The notes under the pieces are model-generated. The model ran no database searches, was not told the DNA's origin, and was given only the letters and a program-made list of their open reading frames with translations. The translations under genes and the position numbers were made by a program. A stretch of DNA of 64,000 bases from contig NW_023998414.1 of the NCBI RefSeq assembly GCF_014805625.2, positions 8,520,914 through 8,584,913 on the forward strand, read 5' to 3'. This stretch comes from Glossina fuscipes. Its lineage: Eukaryota; Arthropoda; Insecta; Diptera; Glossinidae. Shown one piece after another: positions 10,106-23,183 of the stretch (position 1 is the stretch's first letter; each line of letters opens with the position of its first letter).

Positions 10106-12547
10106 TAAATAACTAAATAAATAAATTAAAAAAATACATAAATTAATAAAAAGGGGAAAAAAGTATTTCACACGACAAGTAAGCAGCATAAGCAAACGAT
10201 TGTTATTAAAAAAAAAAAAATAAGAAGAAAAATTATTAAAAGCAAGTAGTTTCGCTGTACTTTACATTTTCTATTCTGTTTTTTGCGTATTTGCTTAAAT
10301 TTTCCACTGATTTATAATTTCTACAATTAACCAGATTTTATGCAGAGAAACAAAACTTAACGAAAACAAAACAAAACTCTAAAGTTAACTTTTTAATTAA
10401 ATTAAATTGCATTTGGCTCTAAGCGACTGAGCAAAAAGCAACACCAACATTCAAAATAAGTTTTGGCGTTGCGAACATAATACGTATTTGAAGAGTGGAA
10501 AATTGTACTTGTGGCCCAATGGAAAATATTTGCAAAACTTAAAATACTTAAGGGAGCAGTAACCAAAGGAAAAAACAAACGATAAAACTTGATCTACATT
10601 TATACCAATTTTATATACCTATATATATATATGAATACCTATATATATATATATATATATATATATTACCTAAGGTGTACACGTGCGCGACCCATAAATC
10701 ATATTTATCATGTATGCAATCATTTCGGATTCTTTGTCCCCTTGTCCGTCACTATTCTCTCTTGTAATGTATGTAATGAGCCACACACGCCTTCTTAAAT
10801 ACCTTACTTTCCGTTAAATATTTACATTCTTCTTCTAGCTCCTCTGATTATTAATTGAGCAAAGATATATAATAAGCAGGCAGAAGGCTTTTAAAACTCT
10901 TTCCTTCCGTGCGTGTTACGAAAAGAGAATCAAAACTAATACACCCTTCATCCTAGAAATGGTACACAAGTACAAACCCAAACGTTGAAAAGTAAGGGAC
11001 GAATTGGAAAGAAATTGTTATTTAAATGAGCTTAAGAAATGTGGGGGCACAAGAAGAGCAAAAAAAAAGAAAAAAAAAAAAGGTTAAATATTTAAAGTGT
11101 AAGAGAAGTAGCAAAAAAAAAAAAAAAAAAAGAGAAAGAGAAAGAGAAAGAGAAAGAGGAGGAAAAAATGAAAAGAAATTGTTCCCCCTTGTTTTTTTAT
11201 TTTTTTAATTTTTTCAATTTTTTTTTTGCTATTTTAAAAAAAGGGCATTGACTTTGACCGGTAAGTTGCCAAGTAAATGTTATTCGCTGCGTTGTTTTCC
11301 CCGTTTCTATTTGAATTTCTCTTACTGCTGTGATTATTATTGTGCTAAGCATTGTCGCAAATTTATGGAGTGTGAGTGTTTTTGGTGCAGTTATTATAGC
11401 GAGATTTAGAGAATTTTCAAAACACAATCCATAGGGAAATTTCCGCTTTCAAGTTTGCACCGAATTCATTTTTCCTCTTCAATTCAAGCTATATATATAC
11501 GGATCTGAGATAATGTCAGATGAAAATTGAGAAGTAGAGAACGAGATCCATATATACCGTGGATAACATAAGTAAGCCTTGGTCCTGGTCTTTCCTTCGG
11601 TTGAATACAAAAAAAACGAAATTGAAAAATTTCTCGACAGCTCGGATAGTAAGTCAGTCAGTCTTGAAGCGGACTTGAATTCATCGAAGAATGATCATTT
11701 ATGATCATTTATCATATAAGTAAATAAGTGTTGAAAGAATTCTTTACCTATGAAATTAGTTCGAGAATTTTGATCACGCTATCTTTGCATTATATAAAGA
11801 AATATCTACGAAACGCTTATATTGAGGTTAATTTTTCAGTTTTCCAAAACTCATTGCAAACGATTTTATGCCGATTACTTAGAAATTAGATTATCTTAGA
11901 AATGAATGAAAAGACAAAAGAGATGATGGTAACGTTTAACGACAAACACTCGAATCTTTCTTTATTCTTACATAATTACAGTTCAGTTACATTCACTGCT
12001 CAAAGTTTTTGAAATTATATTTTGGCAGTGGCTTTATAACAATTACGTTTTATCAAAGGTATATTTGCTGGTGTAAATCCTATTAGGAGACCGATATACA
12101 GATATGATGAGTAAGTTCAATTTGTAACCGAGTGGTGCGCTATGCTGCCCCATTACGAAGGTGTACACGTGAACATTTGTAATATTTGTAATAATTAAAT
12201 TTTTGAAATAACTGTAAAGTGAATTATTATGCCAGTAGAGTACTTGGCGTGTTCGCAATGCACTAACGAAATTAATATGCATTCCGTTTCATGAATACGG
12301 TAATCACTTGCGTTATGTGCACGCTGAAGTTTCACTTCTTCCGGTTTTGTAGGATTTAGTTGCGGTAAAATTGTTGTCATTATTACAGTTATATTTGGCT
12401 GATATAACTTCAGACGGTCTACCGTATTTCTACTTTTCGCTGATGTCTGCCAATTTCTATTTACTTTCTTCCCTATTTCTCACTCTCATCTTACTTGTAT
12501 ATTTATTTATTTTATTTATTTTATTTTTTCATTTTGTTTTTGTTTTT

Positions 12548-12548
<1 letters not shown>
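10106..12548. other. AT-rich spacer with several simple repeats
   Basis: No gene recognised. Contents: (TA)n near 10619-10668; a purine block with poly-A and GAGAAA units at 11113-11160; T-rich stretches to 11228; and ordinary AT-rich DNA to 12540. Minus-strand ORFs at 12043-12282 and 12195-12380 overlap and have no domain. Confidence 0.45.

Positions 12549-12581
<33 letters not shown>
12549..12581. repeat. Poly-T tract
   Basis: About 33 T residues following (TTTTTG)n. A shorter A-run lies about 80 bases on, at 12663-12680. Confidence 0.92.
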
Positions 12582-12583
<2 letters not shown>

Positions 12584-12939
12584 GCTATAAGATTATAATT
12601 TCATAAAGTAATAATTAAACCAAGTGTAAATGTAATGTCAAGCAGTAGGAAGAGAATACAACAAAAAAAAAAAAAAAAAAACAAAAACAAAATGAAAAAC
12701 AACAAACGAGAGAAGCAAGAAAGAAAAGGAATATTAGATCATTGCATATGGAACTTGAAAAATGTCATTACGTTTCCAAGGAATTTTTTCGCTATGAGCA
12801 GTTTTGTCAAAGCTTAACATGCACGTGCACGTAAACCTATGGCAACTAATGTCATCATATTCCGGGGTATGTGTGGTATGCGAACGCCCACATAAATTGC
12901 GTCTATTCTATGGCGCTTGTTGTTTGCGTGATTCATTTT

Positions 12940-13145
12940 ATTATTGTTGTTGTTGTTGTTGTTGTTATTATTGATGTTTTGTTTCGTTTCGATTGAATGA
13001 CATACTATACAGTAGACGATTTGACCTTAATAAAAAACAATATCATTAGTGTGTAACGTAAATATCAAACAGCAACAGCAACAATAATAATAATAAGAAT
13101 AATAGTGACAAAAACAACAACAACAAAAATGACAACAACAAACGC
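12940..13145. repeat. TTG tract and scattered CAA/AAT triplets
   Basis: (TTG)n at about 12944-12967, followed by degenerate CAA and AAT triplets through 13145. It resembles non-coding opa-type repeats common in fly DNA. No poly-Gln protein frame is open here. Confidence 0.85.
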
Positions 13146-14600
13146 AACAATAAGAATGGAAAACGTTCGAAACAATTGTTTACATCGCTACCTCAACTGG
13201 CAGAACCATTACTAGCATCGTAACCATTGTATCATCGTCACTCGTACTAAACAATGCATATCAAGTTTCTGTTGTCAGAACGTTACACCGTTGTCGAAAG
13301 GTAAAGGCGTAACAGCACCGCCAACAACAAAAAAAAAAATACTAGATAAAAAAAAAAAAGGAAAAAAAACACACACAACAACGGTGTAAGAGCTTCATTG
13401 GCGTGAAAGCAATTTTATATTGTTGTGTTTATTTGGCACATAAAACTGGTCTCTTTTCACTGCATATACACATGCACATACGATGTATGCATAACATATA
13501 CATATTCATATTCATATATATATGGGTAGCACTTATTGCGTTTGATACTCATTTATGCTTCCGCGTATGCGACAGGTGTTTCAGTTGCACTGCGAAAATA
13601 CCGGGGCTATTGTTGTTGCTATTGCCACCGTGTAACTTATATTGCATTGTAAGCTGGTATTCGACGTACCATCAATGAGTTCTCTCTCTGCTACAAGTAT
13701 GGTGTATTTATATTTTATGTAAAGCTAAAGTAATTTGGATTTTTTTTTCATATATTATAAGAGAAACTTCAGAGTTATATTTGTTTTCTTGCATTCTCTT
13801 CTGCTTCGCAAACGAGGATACTATTAATGCTTTGCAATAACAATAAATTGAGGAAGTCATAAACATAATCGTTATTGCGATGCACATGTAAGTGTCGGTT
13901 GTGTGCATAATAATGTACTTTTTTAAAAACAGTTTTAACTAATTTCCCCCAAAAAATCAGTTTTCTATGCAAATATGTATAACAAAATTACTAAAATATT
14001 TGCTAATAGTTTTTTTTAAATCTTATCAAGTATGTAAGTAATTTCGAAACGTAGAGTAGAGTAGTAGAGTTATAGTTGCCAGGGTTTGATGAGCACACTT
14101 TAAAGTTTCCTTTCGGTAGATTAAGTTGCGTCAGTTCTAGTTATTGCGGATCCGGAATATCTGTTATACTTAAGAGCTTTTAATTTCGAGATTCTCAACA
14201 AAATATAAGAGACCAGCTCGATAGACGGACAAGCAGATAGATGTAAGACAAAGGCTGAGTAGATAGATATACGTCCAGGCATGCCGGCACTTTAACGGAT
14301 ATGTAGACAAAGAGATATCTAAGTACGTGATTAAATCGACTCATTATCTTAGATGTCCTTGGGAGACTGACGTTGAGCATGTTGCTGTTTTTGGGAAAGC
14401 GGAAAGAAACATCCTTCCCGACAGTCAAAAATCTCATTATCACTTGCTTTTGTTTTCAATTATAAAAGGAAACGTTTATCCATTTTCCATTCATATATAT
14501 TCATAGCTCGATCCATTTCAGATGTCCTGAAGTGGGACGTTTACAGAAAAGACCATCAAGTGAGATCCTGAGTGAGACATAGATAACTCGAAAGCATTAT
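13146..14600. other. AT-rich spacer
   Basis: I see no gene. The 91-codon ORF at 13403-13678 includes a TATA-rich repeat and has no domain. Short A-runs occur at 13330-13370. Confidence 0.4.
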
Positions 14601-14627
14601 AAAATCATATCTATTAGTGCAAAGACG

Positions 14628-14760
14628 GTAGTGACGGTCGGAAAGCAGTGAGGGAAGAAAAAGAGATAGCGAAGCGGTCGCAGCCTAGTGGGTGTGCGCA
14701 TAGCCCGTAGTTATTGGGTCTTAAGCGACTAAGCACTCACTATAACTCTACCCCGCAACA
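14628..14760 (-). repeat. tRNA-like SINE copy 1
   Basis: Read on the minus strand, the copy has an A-box-like GCTTAGTCGCTTAAG (about 14725-14739). About 49 bases on comes a B-box-like GGCTGCGACC (about 14676-14685) embedded in CACCCACTAGGCTGCGACC. Then a shared tail follows whose plus-strand form is GTGACGGTCGGAAAGCAGTG. The tail aligns with the copy at 63 kb (GATGACGGTCAGAAAGAAAT). Internal A and B boxes at tRNA-like spacing are the mark of pol III SINEs. The copy is non-coding and has no clear terminal A tail. Confidence 0.6.
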
Positions 14761-15367
14761 GACTTTGTCATCGCGATTCGTACCCTCTTGGTTACTTATG
14801 CGTTAAGCGCTTGATTAAAAAGGGCATCGAATTCAAATACTGAAATATTGGGCGTAAACAGCAGATAAGAAAGGTGACGAGGAAGAAACTAATGGATAAA
14901 TTTTTTTTACCCAAAGAGAGACTGAGAAAGGCACACAATAATTAGCTGATATCGTCTATGATTAAAATTAGGGCGGTATCTGATCGCTTTCGAACCTCTG
15001 ACTTTCATTCACGAACATGTGCTTCTCTTAAGTTAGTCTGACGACTGTTCGAGAATTTCAAGAATTAGTATGGATTGCAGGATTGAGTGATTCGTATACG
15101 GTGAGGTAGGTATGTGATGTATTATGCAAAACTAAAATTTCCCTACAATGCCATTGAAGAAAAATTTATTTTATCCTTTACCTAATCAATAGCAAAATAC
15201 ATAAACTTGAACGTTGATAGAAAACTTTAGAATATCCTTTCATTATTATTGTAATCATTTACAAGTAGGGTAAGAGATTAAGAAATACATTTAATTTTTG
15301 TGTTATTGTTATTCTAATCACTGCTGGAAGAACTAACAGGGTGGAGAAATAAAATTGAATAGATTTT

Positions 15368-15391
15368 TTGTTTTTTTTTTTTTTTTTTTTT
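15368..15391. repeat. Poly-T tract
   Basis: Roughly 22 T residues after TTTTTTGT. Confidence 0.9.
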
Positions 15392-15930
15392 GCTTTCTTT
15401 AGTATTAAAAATATTTTTTCGATTATCTAACATATTTATGAAGATTGTTTTCGGAAGATTTTGTAAATTATTTTTTATTCAAAATGTTCTTTATTAATAA
15501 AAATTTTTCCTTTGCAATCAATATATATCCAAAAAAAAACGCAAGTTAAAATATTCTTATTAGAAAAGTTTAATTTAAACTTTTCCATTAAATTGTTATC
15601 ATGATGAACTTTGAATATCAGGTTGATTGAATCAGTTCTTCTTCATGGCAATATTTTATTCGAAACATAATTGCTAAAGAGGTAAGATATCGAAAGGAAC
15701 AATGTCGTTTATCTGATGCGCATGCCATTGATATAATTGATCGTTCGTAGCAGGAACATAAAAGCAACATTGGCCTTTTTTTTTTGCGTTTAGAAATAAG
15801 AAAAAACAAAAAAAAAAAAAAAAATGATGAGAAAAAAACAAATATTTTTTCTCTTTCTTTTTCTTTATTTAAGATGATCGATTGATCAGTCAGAGGGAGT
15901 CGTATATGCGAAGTGAAGCAAAAAAAAAAA
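15392..15930. other. AT-rich spacer
   Basis: No gene. A/T runs occur at 15530-15540, 15776-15786 and 15809-15824. The 120-codon minus-strand ORF at 15618-15980 is stretched by these runs and ends inside SINE copy 2, so it is not taken as a gene. Confidence 0.45.
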
Positions 15931-16040
15931 GAGATAGAGAAACTATGTGATGCCCGCAGCCTAGTGGGTGTGTGGTTCATACATGTTTTATCATACTGCG
16001 GTCGGAATACCCGCGTAACCTGATTAGCTCATGCGCGCCG
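15931..16040 (-). repeat. tRNA-like SINE copy 2
   Basis: The plus strand carries AAGAGATAGAGAAACTATGTG and then CCCGCAGCCTAGTGGGTGTG, matching copy 1 (AAGAGATAGCGAAGCGGTCG, CGCAGCCTAGTGGGTGTG) almost base for base over the CTAGTGGGTGTG core. On the minus strand GAGCTAATCAGGTTACGC supplies an A-box-like element ahead of the ACTAGGCTGCGGGC B-box-like element. It lies 1.3 kb from copy 1 in the same orientation. Confidence 0.6.
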
Positions 16041-16464
16041 CATATCTACGCATACATGCTTAATATCCCCTTATCCTTAAGCGGTATAACGTATAAGTAT
16101 GCACAAGCATTTTTTTCAAATTCATTTATTTATTAATTTTGTTTTTTTGTAAACACTTGCGTACATGTGTACAATATGTAAATAGTTTGAGGAAGTATGC
16201 ATGCGTGAACGATATTCGATTCGTAGGTTGTATTTGCAGCACATAATGTCGTATTAAGAGTCAGGTTATTTGCTTTTGTTAACAAATTGATTTTTGAGAT
16301 TGTGTGTCATACTCTGCACAAAATTGTGAACGAGCAGTGCATGCATTTGTTCATATATTGTCGAAATTCTCTTAAAAATCATGTGTATATGTTTGTTTGT
16401 GCATTTGTTGACTTTGCAAAGGTAACATTATTACGAATTATTCTGTAAGAGATACATATACAAT
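16041..16464. other. Low-repeat AT-rich spacer
   Basis: No gene seen. This stretch is relatively free of microsatellites, which could reflect conserved non-coding DNA. No specific site is claimed. Confidence 0.3.

Positions 16465-16501
<37 letters not shown>
16465..16501. repeat. (TA)n microsatellite
   Basis: About 18 uninterrupted AT units. Confidence 0.96.
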
Positions 16502-16504
<3 letters not shown>

Positions 16505-19190
16505 GTGATAGATGGAATACGCAGTACATGTTCTCTTTTTCACGCTTGAATGCGTCATTGAACGCTAAAAGGCATCTAGTTGTCGACAATTTCAAGTAAA
16601 AGCAAACCAAGATAGCAGATAGCATAGAGTATCGTCTATCTTTTTATAATCAAATTATGATTGTACACAAAAATTAGTGATTCGGTACGCAAAACGCAAG
16701 CCTGTTTGTTCTTCTTAGCCATTTTTCATTGCAGCGGTTTGTTGAAAAGTTGTTCTCAACTTATGTCCTATTCCTTTATTATTCTGTCTTATAGGCAAAT
16801 TAACTTGTTAGGCAAACGAGGCGAGCAAGAATTGTATAGAAGACGCAATCTGGAATCTTGTTATTTAAGGCACCTCTCGTACGATATAAGAAGGCTGCTT
16901 TTAATACCATGCATTGCTTAATTGGGAATTGGGAATTGGGGAAAGTAAATGAAGTGCATTTGAGATTGCACTCTCAAAGACGATCGTCACTCGGTGCGAT
17001 AACGATATTTTGCGGCCCATGTTAGAATTTAATAAGCACATCTAGCCTCTTGGCAGTTGCACTTCCAATCTACGATCTACGCTAAACAACACGTCAAACA
17101 ATTGCAACAAATTCAAAATGCGTCATTCGAAAACTTCCCGCCAAATACAATATACAAATTGTACTCATCAACTTGTATGATATAAATCAGCCTTTGTACA
17201 CCTATGTGCCTGCTTATGAATTCGTTTATTTGCTGATTACTTTGTGTACATTTTTGCTTTCACCTTTCTGTCAAGTACTTTTATTTTATTGCCTCCTACT
17301 CTTAGTTTTGCTGTCAATCTAACCGTCAAAAGAGTTTAGCCAGATAATTGAAATTTGTTTTAGACATATTCATTAATTTCAACTTAATGAGCTTACTCTA
17401 CAAAAAAAAATTAATAATAAAAAATCAAAAAAAAAAAAAAAAAAACCAAAGAATTTCTTATTTCAATGTAGGGGAAGAAATCACGTAACCAATTTTTTTA
17501 TGATGACGTTAAACACGTTTAGTAGCAATAATGTCGGCCTTATTATTATGAATTTTTCCACGCGCCTTAGGGAAATCAACTCCGTCTAATAATAGAAGTA
17601 AAGGTTTGAGAAGGAAATGAAGAAAATTCTTCTCGATGCAATTACTTACTCGTGCCAAAGCTGAATTGCGAGACAAGTGATCCATCAGTATTAAATACCT
17701 TAGTACCATCCATGTCGGGATTAAGAAGCCGGGAGTTTGGGCGTTGATCCAGAGCTGCGATCATTTTTTTCTATTTTGTTTATCTTTTTACAAATTCTCG
17801 GGTGTCTAATGTTATCACGACAGTCGAATATAGCGCTCGTTATGTTACATTATATAAAGCCACATACAACCAAAGTTCGGGTTCTGTTTGTTTGTTTACT
17901 TTTTCTTTCGTTTGTGTACTTCTTCTATCCTGGAGATGGGATTACGATCAACAGAAGTACACAACCATATCAATATGCATCACCACGACGTCATAAACTT
18001 TATGTGTATTCGATCAATTCCAATTCCGGGCAGAGGTAACAGTCAATAAGTGAGAAGACTCGCGACAACTAAGTCGGTGTTCGCGGGCTCACATCTCACT
18101 CTGTTTGGCCATAACTGCTTACAGCTGTACTAAGTGCTAAGCTTAGGCGGAAAACTTAGTTACTGAAATGTATACCCAGCAGGCTGTGACTTTTCCATAT
18201 CTCCTTCTCTCTTTTATCCAATTATTTCCGATCATCAGCTCGTTACACGCGGCCCTATTAACAAAAGGAAGATAGGCAACTGCCTATGATGTTTGCTTTG
18301 TTTTGGATTCGTTTCAAATTGGCGAATATAGTTTGACAAATTCCAGATGAAAACAACTATTGGAGATAATAAAAACGAGATCTTATATCGATCGGAAAAC
18401 AATTAATGTAAACTTGTCGCAGCCGGTTTGAATGATGAAATCGAAACAAAAGCCATTGTTTCCGTTGAGCTGTATCGCTTGCCACGCTGGCAAGCCAAAA
18501 CAAATAGCTTAAGTTCAAATTTCTTCCTCATGCACACTACTTATCAGAGTTGCTTCCTTAAACCCTTTTTTCTTTTGGTTGATGGGTTTCAGGAAAAAGC
18601 TCAACATTTCCCACTACTACAAAGTGGGTATCGAAGCCAGTGGGAGACCACTGAGATCGCTGTATATCGAACAAAAAGGGAGACATTCACCTTGACAAAG
18701 AAAAATTGTCTTCTTATCTTTTTTGTGCAGATTTGTGTCAGGTCATGCATGTACCTTTTGCTTTATTCTTAAAACTTATTGAACTAATTTCCGTTTTGAT
18801 GATGATTTAATTCATCTGTCATACAAACCTTGGGATGTATCTACGAATCGTTTTTAAATTTAAAAGAAAAATTCGTTAGAGGGAAAAATTGTAATATTAT
18901 GAATAAACTGTGGCAAACATGTTGCATATGATCGCTCGTTAAGGATTTGTTTGTGTGTTTATAATTTTGTACATTTTATCAAAAATGTAAAACACTTGAA
19001 TGCTTTTGTACTATTACGTGTGATATATATCGAAATTCAGGCATAAATATTTGTTTGTATGGTAAGTAACTTGGAAATAATGCGATTTATCAATCTCTGA
19101 TAACACACATGGTTAAATATTACAGAATACATTTACATTTAACATTAAAAAGATGTATTCAGTAAAATAGAAAGAAAATGTATGCATAAA
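16502..19190. other. Spacer, no gene recognised
   Basis: Mixed AT-rich DNA. An A-run lies at 17429-17445. Several ORFs of 60-114 codons (for example 17737-18039 + and 18428-18772 +) have mixed composition but no recognised motif and no convincing splice context. The stretch 16960-17280 is free of simple repeats. Confidence 0.35.
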
Positions 19191-19197
19191 TTATATT

Positions 19198-19297
19198 GTC
19201 TGCGTGTATGTGTGTGTTTTTGTGTGTTTGTTTTTTTTTTTGTGTGTTTGTGTTTGTGTGTTTGTGTGTGTAATTTTTTTTTTTTTTTTTTTTTTTG
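19198..19297. repeat. (GTGTTT)n and poly-T
   Basis: A degenerate GTGTTTGT tract passes into about 22 T residues. The minus-strand ORF across it (poly-Lys, HKHTK) is an artefact. Confidence 0.93.
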
Positions 19298-20100
19298 TTC
19301 AAACATTAAAGATCTCTGAGCAATTCCTGCAAATTGACGAAAATATTTTATAGTATGCGTACGCAAATGGTCAAAAATCAAAAACCATAATTTTGCGGTT
19401 AATTGGTTGGGGGTTTCGTGTTCTTCGAATTCGTGACTTTTTAGCGGTTTATGTGGCATCACTTTAAATCTAATCAACTTGGGATTAAGTTATTAAAGTA
19501 CTTTCAAAATTGTCGCGCTGTGCTTCAGGAGAGTAGGAAAGTGAAGTGCATTAAATTTTATTATAAAAAGGCAAAGATACCCTACTTCGTTAACCGGTAA
19601 TTATTTAATAAAATATTATCAATAAGACATTAATTAATTGACGGCATACTAAGGTATTTTGGAGAAAAAATGCCCTACGTCCGATTACATTAGCCTCCGA
19701 TCCATTCGCTATTCTAATCGGATCGATCACAAATCAGTCGCAATCAATCTCAACTATAACGAATTAACGGTAACTTCTTGAATATATTGCTTTCAAAATT
19801 TTATCCCATTTTTCATGTAGAATATCGCTTGGCATTTTGAGCCTTGGTAACGGTGATGATTTTTAGATGTCATTTGTGTGTCAATGTTCACTGCAAAATT
19901 TAACCCATTTAAACATGACCGTGTTTCGAGTGCGATTTGCGTTATTTATAGTGACTCGATAATTGTATATCGGCGAAAAATTGGAATGAAGTCAAGAAAG
20001 TTATTACGCAACGAATTTTTTTTTTTTAATTGTCGATACAAACAAATGCATCTATTATATTACTTTGACGTTTGCCGATGAAAGCGTTCCCTCGAGCGGT
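19298..20100. other. Spacer with one strong short hairpin
   Basis: No gene. CCGATTACATTAGC at 19681-19694 pairs with GCTATTCTAATCGG at 19708-19721 at 12 of 14 positions across a 13-base loop. It could be a transposon-end remnant or chance. No other element structure is seen. Confidence 0.4.
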
Positions 20101-20120
20101 ATGAAACGCTATAATAACGC

Positions 20121-20166
20121 ATGTTAGCCTGGCTGCCATTCCCTTACCGGCGCACATGGTAATGGT
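20121..20166 (-). repeat. Possible sixth, fragmentary tRNA-like SINE
   Basis: The plus-strand text TTAGCCTGGCTGCCATTCCC then TTACCGGCGCACATGG follows the layout of copy 4 at 34 kb (AAGCCTAGTGCTGTACTTTT then ACCGGCTGAGCGAGC). Similarity is short and could be chance. Confidence 0.25.
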
Positions 20167-22325
20167 TGTCCAAAATCATTTAATGCGCCTGAAAACACTG
20201 GTCGATATTGAGCCAATCTCAGGCATTTTTTCCTCACAAACATGCATAAAATATTGCAAAACGTTTTTTCTCGTTCATATAGTTAGTTTCGCAAAATATC
20301 GAAAAGATTCTCATGGCAATTGGTGTGCATCGAAAGACATGTGTCAGCTTGTAACACGTGGCAAATTATGTAACCAGGAAATTAACCAGCAGTTTGTTGC
20401 CTGGGTGTTCAAAGATAAATAAAATCTCTGCCTTGAGCTCGAAGGAGTTCGAAACAAACGGTCGCTTGTTGTTCCCGAGAAATTGGCGAGGCAACAAGAG
20501 CGCCTTTAGGAGAACGTAAAATGATTATGAGATGTTTAGCGAAATAAAAAGAAATCAAAGTAATGCCGGCGGATCATTCTTCGTTATGACAAAGCAAGCT
20601 CTCGCACATCTTATCTAGGAATCGATCTTTTATGCACTCATCCACTGTGCTCGTTGTGATGATATCTTTTTATTTTATGTAGATAATCTTCCTTTTTTCG
20701 TATTTGTGCTATGGGGTCGGCGATGGTCGGAAGGAAAAGATTAAAGAGAAAGAGACGGAAAGGCGGTGGCCACATGCCCCTTGAGGTATGTCCTCAATCG
20801 GTAAGTGTTACGTCTTTACCGACTGAGAACTCAGTATACCGTCGACCAAAGCATACTGTACTGCATTTAAGATTTGAATTCGCAAATTCGGACTTGCTAG
20901 TCGCGATTCATAGCTACTCGCCTAGTTACGTGAAAAACACAGGTTCACTATAATAACGCAAAATGTTGCCTTCAGCTTATATTGAATTTTCTAAAGCCCG
21001 TCAGTAGTTCGGATAAATAAAATAATGCGGTTCCACATCGTGGAACCTATGCATAGTACGTTATATTTATTTTATATCTCACTGTGATTTGCCGACACCT
21101 TATGTAAACTAGACTGCAAGTCGTACATTTACATATACGGCCGGTTTTTTGTTTTTCTTTTGTTAATTTGATCAAATTTTGATTTGATTATTAAAAAAAA
21201 ATATATTTAAGACTAAAATATTCAAAAGAGAAGCATAAAAATTATTTAATTCTTTCAAACTAGCAAGTGGATCGCACATGGATCGTTTTGCATTGCTTTG
21301 GAACGCACTCCGCTGAAGTGAGTAGTAGAAGAAATCTGAAGCAATGCCTATATGCAGAATTAAAACGTGTGTCTGTAAAGCAATGCTGCCATCTAAAAAG
21401 AAGAATGGCGACCATTGCAAGAGTAAATGCGGACGCAAAACATATTAGTTGAAATAAAGTTAATTAGAGTACAGGAATTTTTTATAATCCAGCAAACACA
21501 TATATGCGGCTAAATAGCTTGCCTTAGACTCATCAGGAATATCCTAAGTTAGGGGCTTCCTCTTAAATGCCAACATATTTTTAGACAATTTTTCCCGACA
21601 ATTATCAAATGATTATAGGACGGACTTGCATATGCAAGATGTAGCATTGCGCTTAAAGATTATTTGTTTGCTTAAAGATTACCATTTATTTCCATCAAAG
21701 ACAAAAGTTGATGGATGGCAGTGAACGCAATCACTTCATTCCCATAAATGTATATGTGTATGTATATATATGTATTTAAGATTTAGAGACAAACAAATGC
21801 AAAATGAGTAAAAGAAGAGTATCAAACGATTTAGTCAGAGTCAGTGTTTGCTTTCCTGCTACTCAAAGTGAATGGAAAACAGAAACATTTTTGTTTCCTT
21901 AAAAACTTGAGGAAATCTGATCCGAACATGTCAAAAAATTGTCATTTCATTGTAAACTTGCATCCAGCGACAGTTCGAACGCTTTCGCTTTATGCAAACT
22001 CGTTGTCGGCTCCATTGAAAACTTTCATCGGGTTAGCTCACACATCTATACAAACTGATACTGAACAGAATTTAACTAAAATTCGTTAATGTGTTAAGAC
22101 AATTTGCCAGTTTTGTCAGTTCAGAAATCATAGTCTAGTCTATCCTTGTTTTGTTCGTTGGAAGGAAATTAAAGCAAAATGTTTTGTGTGTCCACAAATA
22201 AATTTCTCATTTCTTATAAGCTATGATGCTGCGATGGCAAATCGTTTTTGAATTACTTTACCATCAGCTTTAGTATGTCACTGATATTTATGTCTGTAAT
22301 TTTCTTTATGTCGCTTTCTATAAGA
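20167..22325. other. Spacer with a perfect short palindrome
   Basis: No gene recognised. GGTTCCAC-ATC-GTGGAACC at 21029-21047 is a perfect 8-base stem with a 3-base loop. ORFs at 20156-20422, 20711-20953 and 21844-22089 show no motif. Confidence 0.4.
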
Positions 22326-22330
22326 CGTTG

Positions 22331-22332
22331 AT

Positions 22333-22367
<35 letters not shown>

Positions 22368-22373
22368 TTTTTT
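22331..22373. repeat. (TTTA)n microsatellite
   Basis: About ten uninterrupted ATTT units. Confidence 0.96.
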
Positions 22374-22557
22374 ATTACTCGTTTCTCTTCCTTTTTTTTT
22401 TGTTACTACGATGGACGATCATTACTGCCTTGAAAGTGTAAGTGTAAGTGATTATTTAGTTTCAGAAACATATTTTTCATATTACACACCACTAAGTTTG
22501 CTGAGATTTCATTGTCTCGCTTGTCTTATTAAAGACTAAATATAACCATATTCATTT

Positions 22558-22945
22558 TATATATATATATATATTTACTATCTATCGTTGAACGGAAGAT
22601 ACTTGTTTTTACATTTCAATGTAATTTGATAAAATTTCACTTTATTCGTCGTTTCCCTCTTCCAACTGCAGTCCTTAGCAAATGAGTCTACCAGTCAAGC
22701 GTTAAAATGAGATTTTCATATATATATATATATGTATATATACAAATATATATATATTTACAGTTTCATTTCTATTGAAAATACAATTCATAATTGAATT
22801 GTTTCTTAACTTTTCTCTCAACTTAAGGGAGATACGCAGAGCTTAATTAAATTTCTTCTCCGAAATTCCTTGGAGACTAAAGATTCCCTTTTTCTTTTAT
22901 TGCTATTAGATATATATATATATATATGTATATATATACATATAC
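22558..22945. repeat. Three (TA)n tracts
   Basis: TA-rich tracts at about 22558-22576, 22719-22761 and 22909-22943, the latter two with GTATAT interruptions. Confidence 0.9.
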
Positions 22946-23144
22946 TGCTGTTGTTGTATTTTTTTTTTCTTTCTCTTTCCCTTTTATTGTTATCTTCGAA
23001 AAGTTTATTTTGAAAAGTTGCGACTTGCAGTAACACTATTAACGACGACAGGAACAACAAAAATTATTATCATATGCAAAGGAGTCGAGATACCCGTTTT
23101 ACGGATAGATACTAAGTTACTCTTGCTGTTATTTCTGAACAAAA

Positions 23145-23181
<37 letters not shown>

Positions 23182-23183
23182 TA
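23145..23183. repeat. (TTA)n microsatellite
   Basis: About 12 ATT units. Poly-Asn and poly-Leu ORFs on the two strands are artefacts. Confidence 0.96.

Noticed and set aside
10411..10435. CTAAGCGACTGAGCA as another SINE copy
   Set aside because: Only this short word matches; the core CCTAGTGGGTG and the tail are absent.
14774..14790. GCGATTCGTACCC as a B box of a true tRNA gene
   Set aside because: No cloverleaf can be formed around it; the tRNA-like signals of this locus lie on the opposite strand as part of the SINE.
15618..15980. 120-codon minus-strand ORF
   Set aside because: Length comes from A/T runs (poly-Phe, Lys/Arg) and its N-terminus lies in SINE copy 2.
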